From Picochlorum sp. 'celeri' (Eukaryota > Chlorophyta > Trebouxiophyceae): 64,000 nucleotides of DNA. The notes under the pieces were generated by a model. The model did not search any database. It saw only the letters and a list, made by a program, of their open reading frames with translations, and was not told the DNA's origin. Numbering within the stretch: the stretch's first letter is position 1; the number at the start of each line of letters is the position of its first letter. The DNA is taken from positions 806,001 to 870,000 of the forward strand of contig JAACMV010000004.1 in the NCBI GenBank assembly GCA_010909725.1. Direction: 5' to 3'. Of the stretch, positions 42,815 to 53,977 are shown piece by piece. Position numbers and translations under genes: made by a program.

Positions 42815-44137
42815 ATGGGAGATACTTTGCAAGCGCCAATGTCGCGCAAGGCGATCCGAAAAGCCAAGAAGGCTCACGTCAAGGCTGTCGCGCAGGCTCA
42901 GAAGGCTGCTGCTGAGGAGGCTGCTGAGGAGGCCGCGCTCCAGGCTGCTGTGGAGGCTGCCCAACGAGCCAATCTTAAAACTGCAACCATAACCAAATCC
43001 GATACTAGAACGCAGAAGGATGAGAACCCAAGGAGAGCGCATTTGACCGAGACACCAGAGGATACGATTCCTGCAGTGGTAGCTACAATCACAGTCAACA
43101 ATGGTGACAAGACATCGGAAAAGCCCAAGGAGGACTCCGCTGCCGCTCCAACTCCTTCGACAAAACTGAGGAAGAGGTCCAGAAGACGCCGATCTCGTAA
43201 AAGCAAAAATGCTCCAGCGCAGCCTGTTGAGCACGAGAGGGCATCTGACGAGCAGGTTGAAAAACCTTCAGATTCAGCCGAAAATGCTGTATTTACGGAG
43301 ATGCTGCAAAATTCGCATCTTGATTGGGTCGAAAACCAGGCGTATAGAGTATATTACGAAACATCAGCAGATGGCAGAAAGGCTGCATTCGTCTATGATG
43401 GGGCATTGACGCCATTCCAGAAGATATCTTGTGCTCTTGAGTCGATTGATTTGAGCACCATGGAGAAGGACGATGGCCCACATCCTCCGACGGAGTTCGA
43501 CCACCAACTTGGATGGGTTTGGCTACCACGTATGAGTGATGGATGCTTCTATGCAGCCCGGATGTGCTACAGGCAGTACTCCAAGAATATCCAGCCCGTT
43601 CCATGCTATCAAGTCCAATGCCGAGGTGCTTCTGGCATGGAGAATGGAGACTTCTACACATTTTTGGGCGATGGAACGCCATTCCACCAGCACATTGACT
43701 TTTGCGAGCATTACGATACCAAAAGACCAAAGTTTGAGACTGCCCGACAGGAGGAAAAGTTTGAGCAGCAGGACAAACAACAATTGGTCCATGCCAAGTC
43801 CATGAAGATTGGCCCAGATCGCAATCCACTTTCCCAGTCCCTTTCTTCTCTGCGAGAATCAGGGTTCGTGTATCGTGGCAAACCAAGAGTACTGGAGAGA
43901 CTAGTTCATGCCTACTGTGGTAAAGTCGATGGAGAGGACGTGTGGGCCCCATTGTACACCTCCACCATCCTGGCATACAAATCCTATTACAGAGTTGCGA
44001 GCAACAGCACAAGAGAGCAGTACTGCTATGGAGGAGAGCACTTTTTCTATCCATCTGGCCGCAGATGCTCGGCATACGTCAATTTCGAAGTGGATTTCCC
44101 ATCAGGCATAGTCGGCATTGATGAGTTCCGCCAGTAA
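42815..44137 (+). CDS. Orphan duplicated protein, copy A (intact), 440 aa
   Basis: The reading frame opens just after a probable 5' UTR intron (42597-42812) and starts at ATG 42815. Residues of about 10-60 form a basic, alanine-rich coiled coil or long helix (SRKAIRKAKKAHVKAV). A disordered, lysine/proline-rich linker with a KLRKRSRRRRSRKSK patch runs to about residue 140. A cysteine- and aromatic-rich globular domain of about 290 residues follows, with LGWVWLPRMSDGCFYAARM and GDFYTFLGDGTPFHQH near its middle. The end is SAYVNFEVDFPSG. I do not recognise any family. The WVWLPRMSDGCFYAARM stretch loosely resembles a Tudor-like barrel, which with the basic patch hints at nucleic-acid or chromatin binding; this is speculation. 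Confidence 0.7.
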   Translation: MGDTLQAPMSRKAIRKAKKAHVKAVAQAQKAAAEEAAEEAALQAAVEAAQRANLKTATITKSDTRTQKDENPRRAHLTETPEDTIPAVVATITVNNGDKTSEKPKEDSAAAPTPSTKLRKRSRRRRSRKSKNAPAQPVEHERASDEQVEKPSDSAENAVFTEMLQNSHLDWVENQAYRVYYETSADGRKAAFVYDGALTPFQKISCALESIDLSTMEKDDGPHPPTEFDHQLGWVWLPRMSDGCFYAARMCYRQYSKNIQPVPCYQVQCRGASGMENGDFYTFLGDGTPFHQHIDFCEHYDTKRPKFETARQEEKFEQQDKQQLVHAKSMKIGPDRNPLSQSLSSLRESGFVYRGKPRVLERLVHAYCGKVDGEDVWAPLYTSTILAYKSYYRVASNSTREQYCYGGEHFFYPSGRRCSAYVNFEVDFPSGIVGIDEFRQ

Positions 44138-44278
44138 TCACTTGTACAAGTACTTGCAGTAGTTGATCACATACGTCCCTCCATTGGAGTTTCGCATTGT
44201 CGGAAACACCTTGTGTAATTATCATCAATACCATAAAGTGGATCGCTACCTGGCGGTATCATTCATAGATTTGGTAGC

Positions 44279-44521
44279 ATGTCGTCTGCCAAGGACTCTC
44301 AGAGCAGAAGAAGGCTTGGAGTTGTCTCCAGCCATCTAGGGTCGTCTGATACATCTGGTATCCCGGAGATGCGTTCATATCATGTGAATGCCTGCACTGG
44401 TGGCAGGGATTCCGTGGTACCGCACGCATCAGCGACGGGACAGAGTAGCAGTTACTCCAGAGTCCATGGCCACGTATCCACTCACGACGTGGAATGGATT
44501 GTATGTATGACCATGGTATAA
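44279..44521 (+). pseudogene. Truncated menB first exon in unit A
   Basis: This is a near-identical copy of the first 73 codons of the menB gene at 46609, including the PTS2 peptide RLGVVSSHL. After EWI the sequence diverges and stops at 44521. The donor and all later exons are missing because the duplicated unit ends here. It could still be transcribed from the duplicated promoter. Confidence 0.85.
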
Positions 44522-44585
44522 CCAGTGTTAGGGAAGCTATTGCGATAGTACGCCCGATTCTGTTTTGAATGACATGTGGGTTTCC

Positions 44586-46940
44586 AATGGAATGATATCT
44601 GAAGTAGTGTTATTTTTCATTGTAAAATTGATATTGAGAGTGCAATTGCAACCAACCAACCAATTTCCTAAAATATCCTAAACAAGGACATTCGCTGGCG
44701 GTTGAACCGATGACTATTGATTGCATGCGAGCAGCTCCAGGTACCATACCAAATTCACCAAACATTACCTCAAACAAATATTACACCAAAAAACAAGAGC
44801 ATTGGTGACTCACTGCACCCATTGATCCTATTCACGAGCTCGTTCGTTTTTTGAATCTGAGATCGGTTCGGTTTGGGTCAAAATCACTTTGCTCATCGGG
44901 CCGATATTTCTCCTTTTCTGCTATCAGGTACGATTATATTATTATCAAACATCAGAAAGTCGTCATACCATGGCGGTTCGCTCTGTTTGGTGTTGTTTTG
45001 AGGTGCTTGGTTGTTATGTCCCCAGCAACCGTTTTCTCTCTGCCGCGAGAACAGATGGCCAGGGGTAACAATCGATTCGCTCGTTGGCGACCGATTTCTT
45101 TGCTCTCTAGATATTTTGAAGATATTGTAATGTCTTTTTGCAGTGATGGGAGATACTTTGCAAGCGCCAATGTCGCGCAAGGCGATCCGAAAAGCCAAGA
45201 AGGCTCACGTCAAGGCTGTCGCGCAGGCTCAGAAGGCTGCTGCTGAGGAGGCTGCTGAGGAGGCCGCGCTCCAGGCTGCTGTGGAGGCTGCCCAACGAGC
45301 CAATCTTAAAACTGCAACCATAACCAAATCCGATACTAGAACGCAGAAGGATGAGAACCCAAGGAGAGCGCATTTGACCGAGACACCAGAGGATACGATT
45401 CCTGCAGTGGTAGCTACAATCACAGTCAACAATGGTGACAAGACATCGGAAAAGCCCAAGGAGGACTCCACTACCGCTCCAACTCCTTCGACAAAACTGA
45501 AGAAGAGGTCCAGAAGACGCCGATCTCGTAAAAGCAAAAATGCTCCAGCGCAGCCTGTTGAGCACGAGAGGGCATCTGACGAGCAGGTTGAAAAACCTTC
45601 AGATTCAGCCGAAAATGCTGTATTTACGGAGATGCTGCAAAATTCGCATCTTGATTGGGTCGAAAACCAGGCGTATAGAGTATATTACGAAACATCAGCA
45701 GATGGCAGAAAGGCTGCATTCGTCTATGTTGGGGCATTGACGCCGTTCCAGAAGATATCTTGTGCTCTTGAGTCGATTGATTTGAGCACCATGGAGAAGG
45801 ACGATGGCCCACATCCTCCGACGGAGTTCGACCATCAACTTGGATGGGTTTGGCTGCCACGTATGAGTGATGGATGCTTCTATGCAGCTCGTATGTGCTA
45901 CAGGCAGTACTCCAAGAATATCCAGCCCGTTCCATGCTATCAAGTCCAATGCCGAGGTGCTTCTGGCATGGAGAATGGAGACTTCTACACATTTTTGGGC
46001 GATGGAACGCCATTCCACCAGCACATTGACTTTTGCGAGCATTACGATACCAAAAGACCAAAGTTTGAGACTGCCCGACAGGAGGAAAAGTTTGAGCAGC
46101 AGGACAAACAACAATTGGTCCATGCCAAGTCCATGAAGATTGGCCCAGATCGCAATCCACTTTCCCAGTCCCTTTCTTCTCTGCGAGAATCAGGGTTCGT
46201 GTATCGTGGCAAACCAAGAGTACTGGAGAGACTAGTTCATGCCTACTGTGGTAAAGTCGATGGAGAGGACGTGTGGGCCCCATTGTACACCTCCACCATC
46301 CTGGCATACAAATCCTATTACAGAGTTGCGAGCAACAGCACAAGAGAGCAGTACTGCTATGGAGGAGAGCACTTTTCTATCCATCTGGCCGCAGATGCTC
46401 GGCATACGTCAATTTCGAAGTGGATTTCCCATCAGGCATAGTCGGCATTGATGAGTTCCGCCAGTAATCACTTGTACAAGTACTTGCAGTAGTTGATCAC
46501 ATACGTCCCTCCATTGGAGTTTCGCATTGTCGGAAACACCTTGTGTAATTATCATCAATACCATAAAGTGGATCGCTATCTAGCGGTATCATTCATAGAT
46601 TTGGTAGCATGTCGTCTGCCAGGGACTCTCAGAGCAGAAGAAGGCTTGGAGTTGTCTCCAGCCATCTAGGGTCGTTTGATACATCTGGTATCCCGGAGAT
46701 GCGTTCATATCATGTGAATGCCTGCACTGGTGGCAGGGATTCCGTGGTACCGCACGCATCAGCGACGGGACAGAGTAGCAGTTACTCCAGAGTCCATGGC
46801 CACGTATCCACTCACGACGTGGAATGGATTGGTATACCCAGTGTTGGGGGCAGTTCACTTCAAGAAACAATTTACAAGAAATCCAAAGGGGAAGGTATTG
46901 CGATGGTACGCCGGATGCTGTTTTGAACGACATGTGGGTT
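44586..46940. repeat. Tandem duplication, downstream unit (B)
   Basis: This is the second unit, with the same upstream region, leader intron (acceptor CAG instead of TAG), orphan gene copy B, and menB promoter and exon 1. Similarity to unit A continues into the first menB intron, up to about 46940. The unit keeps the roughly 28 bp that unit A has lost. Confidence 0.92.
45146..46441 (+). CDS. Orphan duplicated protein, copy B (C-terminus frameshifted), 431 aa
   Basis: Identical in layout to copy A up to about residue 408, with a handful of substitutions (for example Val for Asp in FVYVGAL). A run of five T in copy A is four T here (about 46373). This shifts the frame and replaces the conserved end with an unrelated stretch ending at 46441. 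The original stop context is still present downstream at 46465-46467. Either this copy is starting to decay or the base is a homopolymer sequencing error. Confidence 0.65.
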   Translation: MGDTLQAPMSRKAIRKAKKAHVKAVAQAQKAAAEEAAEEAALQAAVEAAQRANLKTATITKSDTRTQKDENPRRAHLTETPEDTIPAVVATITVNNGDKTSEKPKEDSTTAPTPSTKLKKRSRRRRSRKSKNAPAQPVEHERASDEQVEKPSDSAENAVFTEMLQNSHLDWVENQAYRVYYETSADGRKAAFVYVGALTPFQKISCALESIDLSTMEKDDGPHPPTEFDHQLGWVWLPRMSDGCFYAARMCYRQYSKNIQPVPCYQVQCRGASGMENGDFYTFLGDGTPFHQHIDFCEHYDTKRPKFETARQEEKFEQQDKQQLVHAKSMKIGPDRNPLSQSLSSLRESGFVYRGKPRVLERLVHAYCGKVDGEDVWAPLYTSTILAYKSYYRVASNSTREQYCYGGEHFSIHLAADARHTSISKWISHQA

Positions 46941-47805
46941 GCACTCCATGGGTATATACACTATCAATGGCTGCTTCATTCTTCTACGCAGATTATGATC
47001 AACAGGGAGTTCAAAAGAAACGCTTTTACACCTTTGACCATCAAAGAATTATCGATGTGTTTCGCTGATGCTCGGGACGACCCACAGGTTGGGGTAATTA
47101 TCTTAACAGGTGCTGGGGACCTTGCTTTCTGCAGTGGTGGGGATCAATCTGTCAGAGGAAAAGGTGGATATGTGGGTGCAGATGGTGTGCCTCGGCTGAA
47201 TGTGTTAGATTTGCAGATTCAGATACGACGCCTTCCGAAACCAGTCATTGCCATGGTTGCAGGGTATGCTGTTGGGGGAGGCAACATTCTGCAAATGGTT
47301 TGTGACATAACCGTACGTGGCTGCATTATTGTCATACTTGGTGGATGGTATCGTTCATGAAATGTATATAATGATGCAGATTGCGGCTGACAATGCCGTG
47401 TTTGGGCAAACTGGGCCCAAGGTTGGATCATTTGATGCTGGATATGGTTCAACGCATATGGCGAGGTTGGTCGGGCAGAAGAAAGCACGCGAGATATGGT
47501 TCCTCTGTAGATTGTATAGTGCAAAAGAGGCTCTTGAAATGGGCTTGGTCAACACCGTTGTTCCTCTGTGCGATTTGGAGAAGACAACAATTCAATGGTC
47601 AAGAGAGATGCTGAAGAACAGTCCCACTGCCTTGAGGCTCATCAAGTCCGCGTTGAATGCTGCCGAAGATGGTCAGGCGGGTATTCAGCAATTAGGTGGG
47701 GATGCCACAATGCTTTTCTATCAAAGTGAGGAAGGCGATGAGGGGCGAAAAGCTTTTCTGGAGAAGAGGCCTCCAAATTTTGAATCCTTCAAGAGGAACC
47801 CATAG
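46609..47805 (+). CDS. menB: 1,4-dihydroxy-2-naphthoyl-CoA synthase, peroxisomal type
   Basis: Exons 46609-46905, 46992-47312 and 47380-47805 (introns 86 and 67 bp) give 347 residues. Residues 12-20, RLGVVSSHL, match the PTS2 consensus R-L-x5-H-L exactly, at the place where the plant enzyme carries it. [12 protein letters not shown] also aligns with the plant N-terminus. The crotonase domain shows [47 protein letters not shown] and [16 protein letters not shown], all MenB-specific. The enzyme closes the naphthoate ring of phylloquinone, the photosystem I cofactor; in plants this step is peroxisomal. The first exon and promoter are duplicated upstream. Confidence 0.95.
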
Positions 47806-47850
47806 AGTTTTTCTCATTGCTTTTCAAAATCATTTTTACATGTGAGACAT

Positions 47851-48150
47851 TCATTCTTGATCTTTCAGTTTTTGCGACTTTGCTGCCCGCCTACATTTAT
47901 CTGAACAGAACTTTACAGCCTCAAAATTGTTTGACCATTTCGCCCTCTCCACCATGATCAACTCACAGTGAGAACAGTATTTATACTTCTTCCAAACTCC
48001 TCTATCTAAGACCCTACTTTTATCACTATTGAATATGTGGAATGGCTTTCCTTTGCCTCCTTTCTGTTTCATTTGCACACACAAGCTTACTTGCCGAACG
48101 ACTCCTCTAGGACGACTGGATATTGCCCGCACCAAGGATGTTCCTATCAT
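47851..48150 (-). CDS. DUF2256-like zinc-ribbon protein, 99 aa
   Basis: This single exon starts at ATG 48150. The N-terminal half is basic with serines (SSRPRGVVRQVS), possibly an organelle targeting peptide. The C-terminal half has CSHC, a conserved tryptophan in RAKWSNNF, then VKFCSDKCRRAA, the C-x2-C...W...C-x3-C spacing of DUF2256 bacterial proteins. It probably binds one zinc ion. The function is unknown in all lineages. It converges on menB with a 45-bp gap. Confidence 0.72.
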   Translation of the reverse strand: MIGTSLVRAISSRPRGVVRQVSLCVQMKQKGGKGKPFHIFNSDKSRVLDRGVWKKYKYCSHCELIMVERAKWSNNFEAVKFCSDKCRRAAKSQKLKDQE

Positions 48151-48419
48151 TTGTGGCAATATTGGGATGTTAAAGTGCTTTTTTCAATATATATATGAGC
48201 CTTTTTCATATCAAGATGATACTTTCAGATGGGTTTGTTGCACCTGGCCCATGTGGGTTGGTGGCGCCATCGGTCATGATGCCCACCGGTACCCAACTGC
48301 TATGTATACCTAGATTGATATATTTGCATCTCTTTGCAAAAACACAATTATAAGATATTCCTTCATGAATTGTAGATGCATGAAATGAGTCGAATTCGAC
48401 GCGAAAAATCTATAACGGC

Positions 48420-50182
48420 ATGTGTGGCATAGCACTTCTTGTTGCCGGGCTGAGCAAGGAAGATCCTCGCGGAGGGAAGAATTTTAATGAAGTATTAGAC
48501 CGTATAAAAGAAAATCTATGGAGAAGGGGTCCAGATTGTAATTGGTGGGATGTTATCGAGGTAGGTGACTGCATACAGGTGTGGTGGTTGTTCTAATGGG
48601 CCTCATCATCTACGTGACATGTGTGATACAGAAAGGTGAACATTATCTCCTATTTGCCAATTCTTTACTTCAGCTGCAAGGCTATGAAGACAGAAGCCCG
48701 TATTTGAGAGATGCAGACACAGGGAGCATACTGCTGTGGAATGGGGAGGTTTACTCTGGTTTGCACCATGCAGTTGAGGAAAACGATGGTGTGGTCCTCT
48801 TTCAGAGTTTGATTTCATGTCGAAACTCTGAGGATATTGTGTCAACATTCTCAAGAATACGCGGGCCGTGGTCAGTAATCTACTATGATGGTGTAACTAA
48901 TGTAGTTTGGTTTGGAAGGGATTTCATGGGAAGAAAAAGCTTATTATTCCAGCAATCAGAAAATCATGGTTTAGTGCTTACATCTACTGCATCCAAAAGA
49001 GACAGCGAAGCAGAGTTTATAGAGGTCCCGCCAGGTCTTTACAGCCTGGATATGGATACTCTACCGCAATGGTGCCACGAGCCTGGCTGGTTTCCTGAAA
49101 AAATACCCTGGGCAGATCAAACCATCACTCGGCTATCCGAGTACCATCGAGCAAAAAGCTATTTTTCTGGGAAAGTGAACGATGAGAATGATCTGATAGA
49201 CGCCCTTCTTGCGATTCTGAAGAATGCTGTTCATCAGAGGTGCGCTAGGCTGGTACACAACAGTGAACAAAACATGATGGCATCCGTCCACGAACCCAGT
49301 AAGTTCATGATCCTATTTAGTGGTGGTGTTGACTCAACTCTTCTAGCAGCAATGATGCACGCCACAGTTCCACAAGAAGAGCCAATCGAGCTCTTCTCTG
49401 TGTGCTTTGCCCAGGGTGGGTCCCCAGACAGAATCGGTGCAATGGATGCTTATAAGGAACTTAAAACAATATACCCTGATAGAGAGTGGCGCCTTATAGC
49501 CGTAGATAAGACATATGACGAACTAAATACATTAAGGGACCATCTTTTGGATATTTTGTACCCATCTGATACAGTAATGGATTTTAACATTGGAGGTGGG
49601 CTTTGGCTTGCTTCTCAAGGCAAAGGCTCCTGGGTTGAATGCTCAACCCTTGACCCCAATGTCTCTGATTTCGAGGTTATTGATTCAAATTATGTATCAT
49701 CTGCCAGAGTTGTGTTCCTTGGCCATGGCGCAGATGAGTTATTTGGAGGATATGGAAGGCATCGGACAAAATTCAGAGAAGGTGGTTGGGATGGGCTCTC
49801 AGACGAATTGCGCCTCGACGTCAGGCGACTCTGGCAAAGAAATTTCGGCCGCGATGATAGAATCATATCAGATCATGGTAAAGAAAGCAGGATACCATTC
49901 GTCGATGAGCATGTGATAGAATTTGCCCTTGATGCTCATCTTCAAGACTTGGTAGATCTGAACCTTCCAATTGGTGTTGGTGATAAAATAATACTAAGAC
50001 GCTGCCTCAATAGATTAGGATTGGAAAGAACTAGTAAAAGGCATAAACGGGCTCTGCAATTCGGGTCAAGATTGGCAAAAGCTGCCAATGCAGCCTGCTT
50101 TGGGAGCACTCAAATGGCAAACAAGAGAAAGGCCGGGGAGAAGAAGATTGAGCCCATCCTTCGCAATCAGAACAACCTATGA
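48420..50182 (+). CDS. ASNSD1: Asparagine synthetase domain-containing protein (ASNSD1-like)
   Basis: Exons 48420-48560 and 48632-50182 with a 71-bp intron give 563 residues. The start MCGIALL exposes Cys2, the nucleophile of class II glutamine amidotransferases. GSILLWNGEVYSG is the matching glutaminase strand. The synthetase half has the PP-loop FSGGVDSTLLAAM and later FLGHGADELFGGYGRH, as in asparagine synthetase B. A central insert and the weaker glutaminase conservation fit the ASNSD1 family rather than true AsnB. Its reaction has not been established in any organism. The C-terminal 40 residues are basic. Confidence 0.88.
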
Positions 50183-50222
50183 CAAGAATTGAGACACTCT
50201 GACACAAATTAAGTATACATAT

Positions 50223-52714
50223 ATGATATTTTTAGTTTTTGGTAAAATCCTGATGTCAGTCAGTATACAGCAGAGGCATCATAGTTTGATTTTGCACGAC
50301 AGAAGGCGACAGATAAGAACCTGGAACAAGCATTTCCTTCCGATCAGCTCTATCTCTAGACATCAGAACTTTTCATCCAATAAACTACTGTCTGCAATGC
50401 CAGAAATTGCGATAGAAACTCCAGGGATGTTGGAGGAAGAATCTTTGCTTGATTCGTTTACAAAGATTCCATCCATCTCTAAAGCATCCATGTTCGATAC
50501 TGAACACGGTACTAGGGTGTCAATGGAGGTTTCTCAAAGGGATGTTCCTGCCAATGCAACGAGGAAGAGCCTGGTGCATTTCTTGCTGGATGAGAAGACG
50601 TTGGAGGACGGTGAAGCAGAGACATTCTTGTCACCATTGATGGAGAATATCGTATATATGACACCATCACCGTCAGGGAAGAAAACATTTGTAGTAAAGA
50701 AGGAGAATGATAAGAAATCTGTGATACTCCAGATCTATAACAGGATGTCTCTTGAGTTTGAAATAGTTGTGCCAGAGAAGCTGCATGGCCCTGTTGTGAA
50801 TGATGGTTGGTTTGGGATCGGAGCTTCTTGGTCAAAGGATGAGCGATTCATTGCATACACTGCAGAGGTAGGTACTGCGTTCTTGTGATATGAGTGGGGA
50901 GTCTCTCCAATGTCTCACTTTGGTATGTGCAGCGAGCCAAGTCAAAACAAACGCCTGAATGGGGAGGATTGGGGAATGACTCGGACGACAGTAAATCGGA
51001 CGCCGACCCCAAAGAGAAAAAATGGCGCGGTGTAGGAGAATTTGAAGAAGATTGGGGGGAGTTGAACACTGGGAAACGTGCTCCAGCAGTATTTGTCTTT
51101 GATGTTGTTGCCAGGTCCGTCACCTTAGGGGCTCTTCCAGATGATCATTTTAGCTATGGTCAGCCTGTTTGGGCACCTGATGGCGAGCATTTGGCGTATG
51201 TGTGCTGGGAACACGAAAGTAGCGTTTTTCCGAGAATGAAACAGAAGCTTGGAATCGTCTATTGCTTTAATAGACACTGTGTGATCAAATGCTGCAAATG
51301 GCCAAATGTTCAAGAGGCAAAAATTTTAACACCTGAGCATCGCAGCGCTTTTTCTCCAAGATTTTCATCTAATGGGGATCTTTTCTTTTTGAGTCAGGAT
51401 AATGCTGTCAGATCTGGTACCCATAATGCAACTCCATCTCTGCATTCACTCTGTAGGGAGAACTTCCTTTTAGGGATGGAGGAAACAGGTGTGCCCAAAG
51501 CGACAAGCCTTGTGGGAACAAAAAATTTTAAAGATTCAAAAAAAGAATTCCCGGGCTTCTATACTACAGTGTTGCATCATAATCCGTTTGTCGAGCTGGG
51601 CAATAAGAGGTATGTGTGGGCAACTGTTCAGTGGAGAAGTGATTTGGCAGTTATTGCTGTTGATACCGAATCAGGGCAGGTCATTCGAGCATCACCTGAC
51701 AATGGATCCAGTTGGTCTCTCCTTGGAATCACTCAGCGTTCTATTTTAGTGCTAGAAAGCAATCCGGGATGTCCAGCAAAGCTCCATGCTACACGGTTGA
51801 CAGGGGAGGAACAAAACCTCAATGCTTTGGAGTGGACTTCTATCATGGTGCCGGATCTGGAATCATATCCTGCAATTGTAGCCAACTCTCTTCAAAACAT
51901 TCAGCATAAAACATTACGAGTAGAAGCACATGACAGCAATGAGAATCCAATCAATTCTTTCGAGGCAACAGTGATACATTGTGGAGAAGCAAAGCCCACC
52001 CTTCTGGTGCCACATGGTGGTCCTCATTCAGCATATAGCTCGCAATTTGTCATGTCTATTTCTTATCTAGTCGCCTCTGGGTATAATGTCATCACCGTCA
52101 ACTATAGAGGCTCAACAGGATTCGGTGAGGACTTTGTCCAAAGTTTGCCAGGTAACATCGGAGATCAGGATGTTAAAGATTGCTATCAGGCCCTTCTTCG
52201 GGCCAAAGAGGAAGGTCTCGTAAGTGAAGAGCAAATTGCCGTTGTAGGGGGCTCGCACGGAGGGTTCCTTTCGTCACATCTCATCGGACAATATCCTGAT
52301 GTATTCAAAGCAGCAATCCTTCGTAATCCTGTTTGCAACATATCCATGATGGTGCACTTGACTGATATCCCAGATTGGTGCTTCATTGAAACATATGGTA
52401 GCGATGAGGGACTGAAACGTGCTCAAACATGTGTATCGGTCGAAGATTTGTCAAACATGGAGAACAAGTCACCTGTCAAGTATGTTGAAAATGTCAAAGC
52501 CCCAGTGCTGATGATGCTTGGAGGTGGTGACAGAAGAGTTCCCATGGATGATGGAAAGCGCTACCTTGCGCGGTTAAAACAGCGTCACGATTCTCCAGAT
52601 AGTCGACTGATTGTATTTGATAATGACGACCACGGTCTTACAAAACCACAAACAGAATTTGAACAATGGATTACTGCCTTGTGGTGGCTTAAAAAGTTTA
52701 TTCATCATGATTAG
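50223..52714 (+). CDS. APEH: Acylaminoacyl-peptidase (S9C serine peptidase)
   Basis: Exons 50223-50867 and 50933-52714 with a 65-bp intron give 808 residues from the first ATG. The ATG at 50400 (MPEIAIE) would give the usual length, and the extra 59 residues look like a targeting peptide, so two forms are possible. A beta-propeller precedes the alpha/beta hydrolase domain. The catalytic serine lies in GGSHGGFLSSH, the aspartate in GGGDRRVPMDD and the histidine in DNDDHGLTKP. The enzyme releases N-acylated amino acids from blocked peptides and helps clear oxidised proteins; the plant form is found in cytosol, nucleus and plastid. Its stop codon overlaps that of the GATA gene. Confidence 0.93.
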
Positions 52715-53596
52715 ATCGATGCTATTATCTTCACTACTGGGCTTTTGTTCCCTTCTGAACTTTTTGTAATGGACTTGTCATCGGGTTGTATGGCACTTTG
52801 TGTTTCTGTTCCATCGAGGACTGGTCCTTCCCTTTTCACAGGAGAGGCAGGAGCTTTCTTTGGACTCCTTCCCCCAGATTTGCCGTATCGGATACCTCGC
52901 TGAGGCTGCATTTGTAAAGTATAAAAAAATCAGATCACCTCTGTGCACGTCAATACAACTATGCAACAATTGACGCACCATTATTGGAATGAGCTGTTTT
53001 GACCTCAGCCATCTTGTCCCACATGCATTGCATAATATGGGCGCCTCAGGGGGCCCACGACGCCACTGCGGCGACTCATTTGGATTCAAACAGTACTGAT
53101 TAGTACACGGCCCATGTGGCTTTTCATGTCTACTTCTCGTCGGAGAAGCATTACGTGAAGCCTTTTGAGGACTTTGTGCAGGTGACTTTACTTGTTTCCT
53201 TGGACTACTGTCAGCATCACGGGCTCCAGAATGCACTGTATTTTCTTGCCTGGTATTTTGATCATTTGAAGAATTGCCCAGAATTTCACAAGCTCTCAGC
53301 AGAACTGAGAGTCCATCCTCGTACGATGGAAACCCATCATCATATCCATCCTGGGCAATGCTCTTTCTCTTCCCCGGAGATGCACTTCGTGATCTACTAC
53401 TAGTACTATCGCCACCATTTTTATGGCCTCGCCTCACATCTGCTCCGGAGGTGCGCTCGTCACCACCATTCTTCGGCACGCTCACTCCAGGTTCATCCTC
53501 AGTACCGAAAGTCGGTTGCAAACACGTCAGGGTCACCCCTCTATCCGCGGCCGATCGAATTTCATGCACAACACCACTTACAATGGTACGAACCAT
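52711..53596 (-). CDS. GATA-type zinc-finger transcription factor
   Basis: Exons 52979-53596 and 52711-52905 with a 73-bp intron give 270 residues. A single GATA-type finger sits at about residues 165-200: CTNQYCLNPNESPQWRRGP, then LCNACGTRW. The four cysteines are all present; the spacing of the first pair is slightly wider than the classical form. The rest is low-complexity serine, arginine and lysine with several SP motifs, as expected for a phosphorylated, disordered regulator. The basic tail after the intron could assist DNA binding. Target genes cannot be inferred. Confidence 0.82.
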
Positions 53597-53977
53597 AGTA
53601 TATATCTATTGAGAAAATATCTCAAGCCAAAAAAGGTCAAGTATCGGACAACTGTATTCCAACAGAAATCACTCAGATTCTCTCTTGCACAGTCAACGTA
53701 GAATACCTTGATTCATTGGACACATATGGTCATTAATTCTTCATATCCTATGCTAATAAGGTTATATTGAATATGAACAGCCATGATACAGGCCCACAAT
53801 GTTGGGACGAAATCCTCCAATCGACGTCGGCCTTCCGAGATGTCAAGACCGCGCGTCATCATCAAAATCAATGGACTCAATCGGCCATGGCAGATTGGCC
53901 AAACCGAGCATGCATGGGTTGCATAATGGTAAAGAGATTGTTTATTACATGTCGTGACGCACTTGAAATCAAAGGCA
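53597..53977. other. 381-bp spacer without a gene
   Basis: It lies between the start of the GATA gene and the end of the ALFIN-domain gene. I see only short random reading frames. Confidence 0.5.

Larger units (their letters stand above)
42255..44585. repeat. Tandem duplication, upstream unit (A)
   Basis: This unit repeats at 44586 with an offset of 2,331 bp and roughly 99% identity by eye. It holds about 550 bp of upstream sequence with a probable 216-bp leader intron (42597-42812), orphan gene copy A, a short spacer, and the promoter and start of menB. Near its 3' end unit A lacks about 28 bp of menB exon 1 and diverges just before the junction. Confidence 0.92.
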
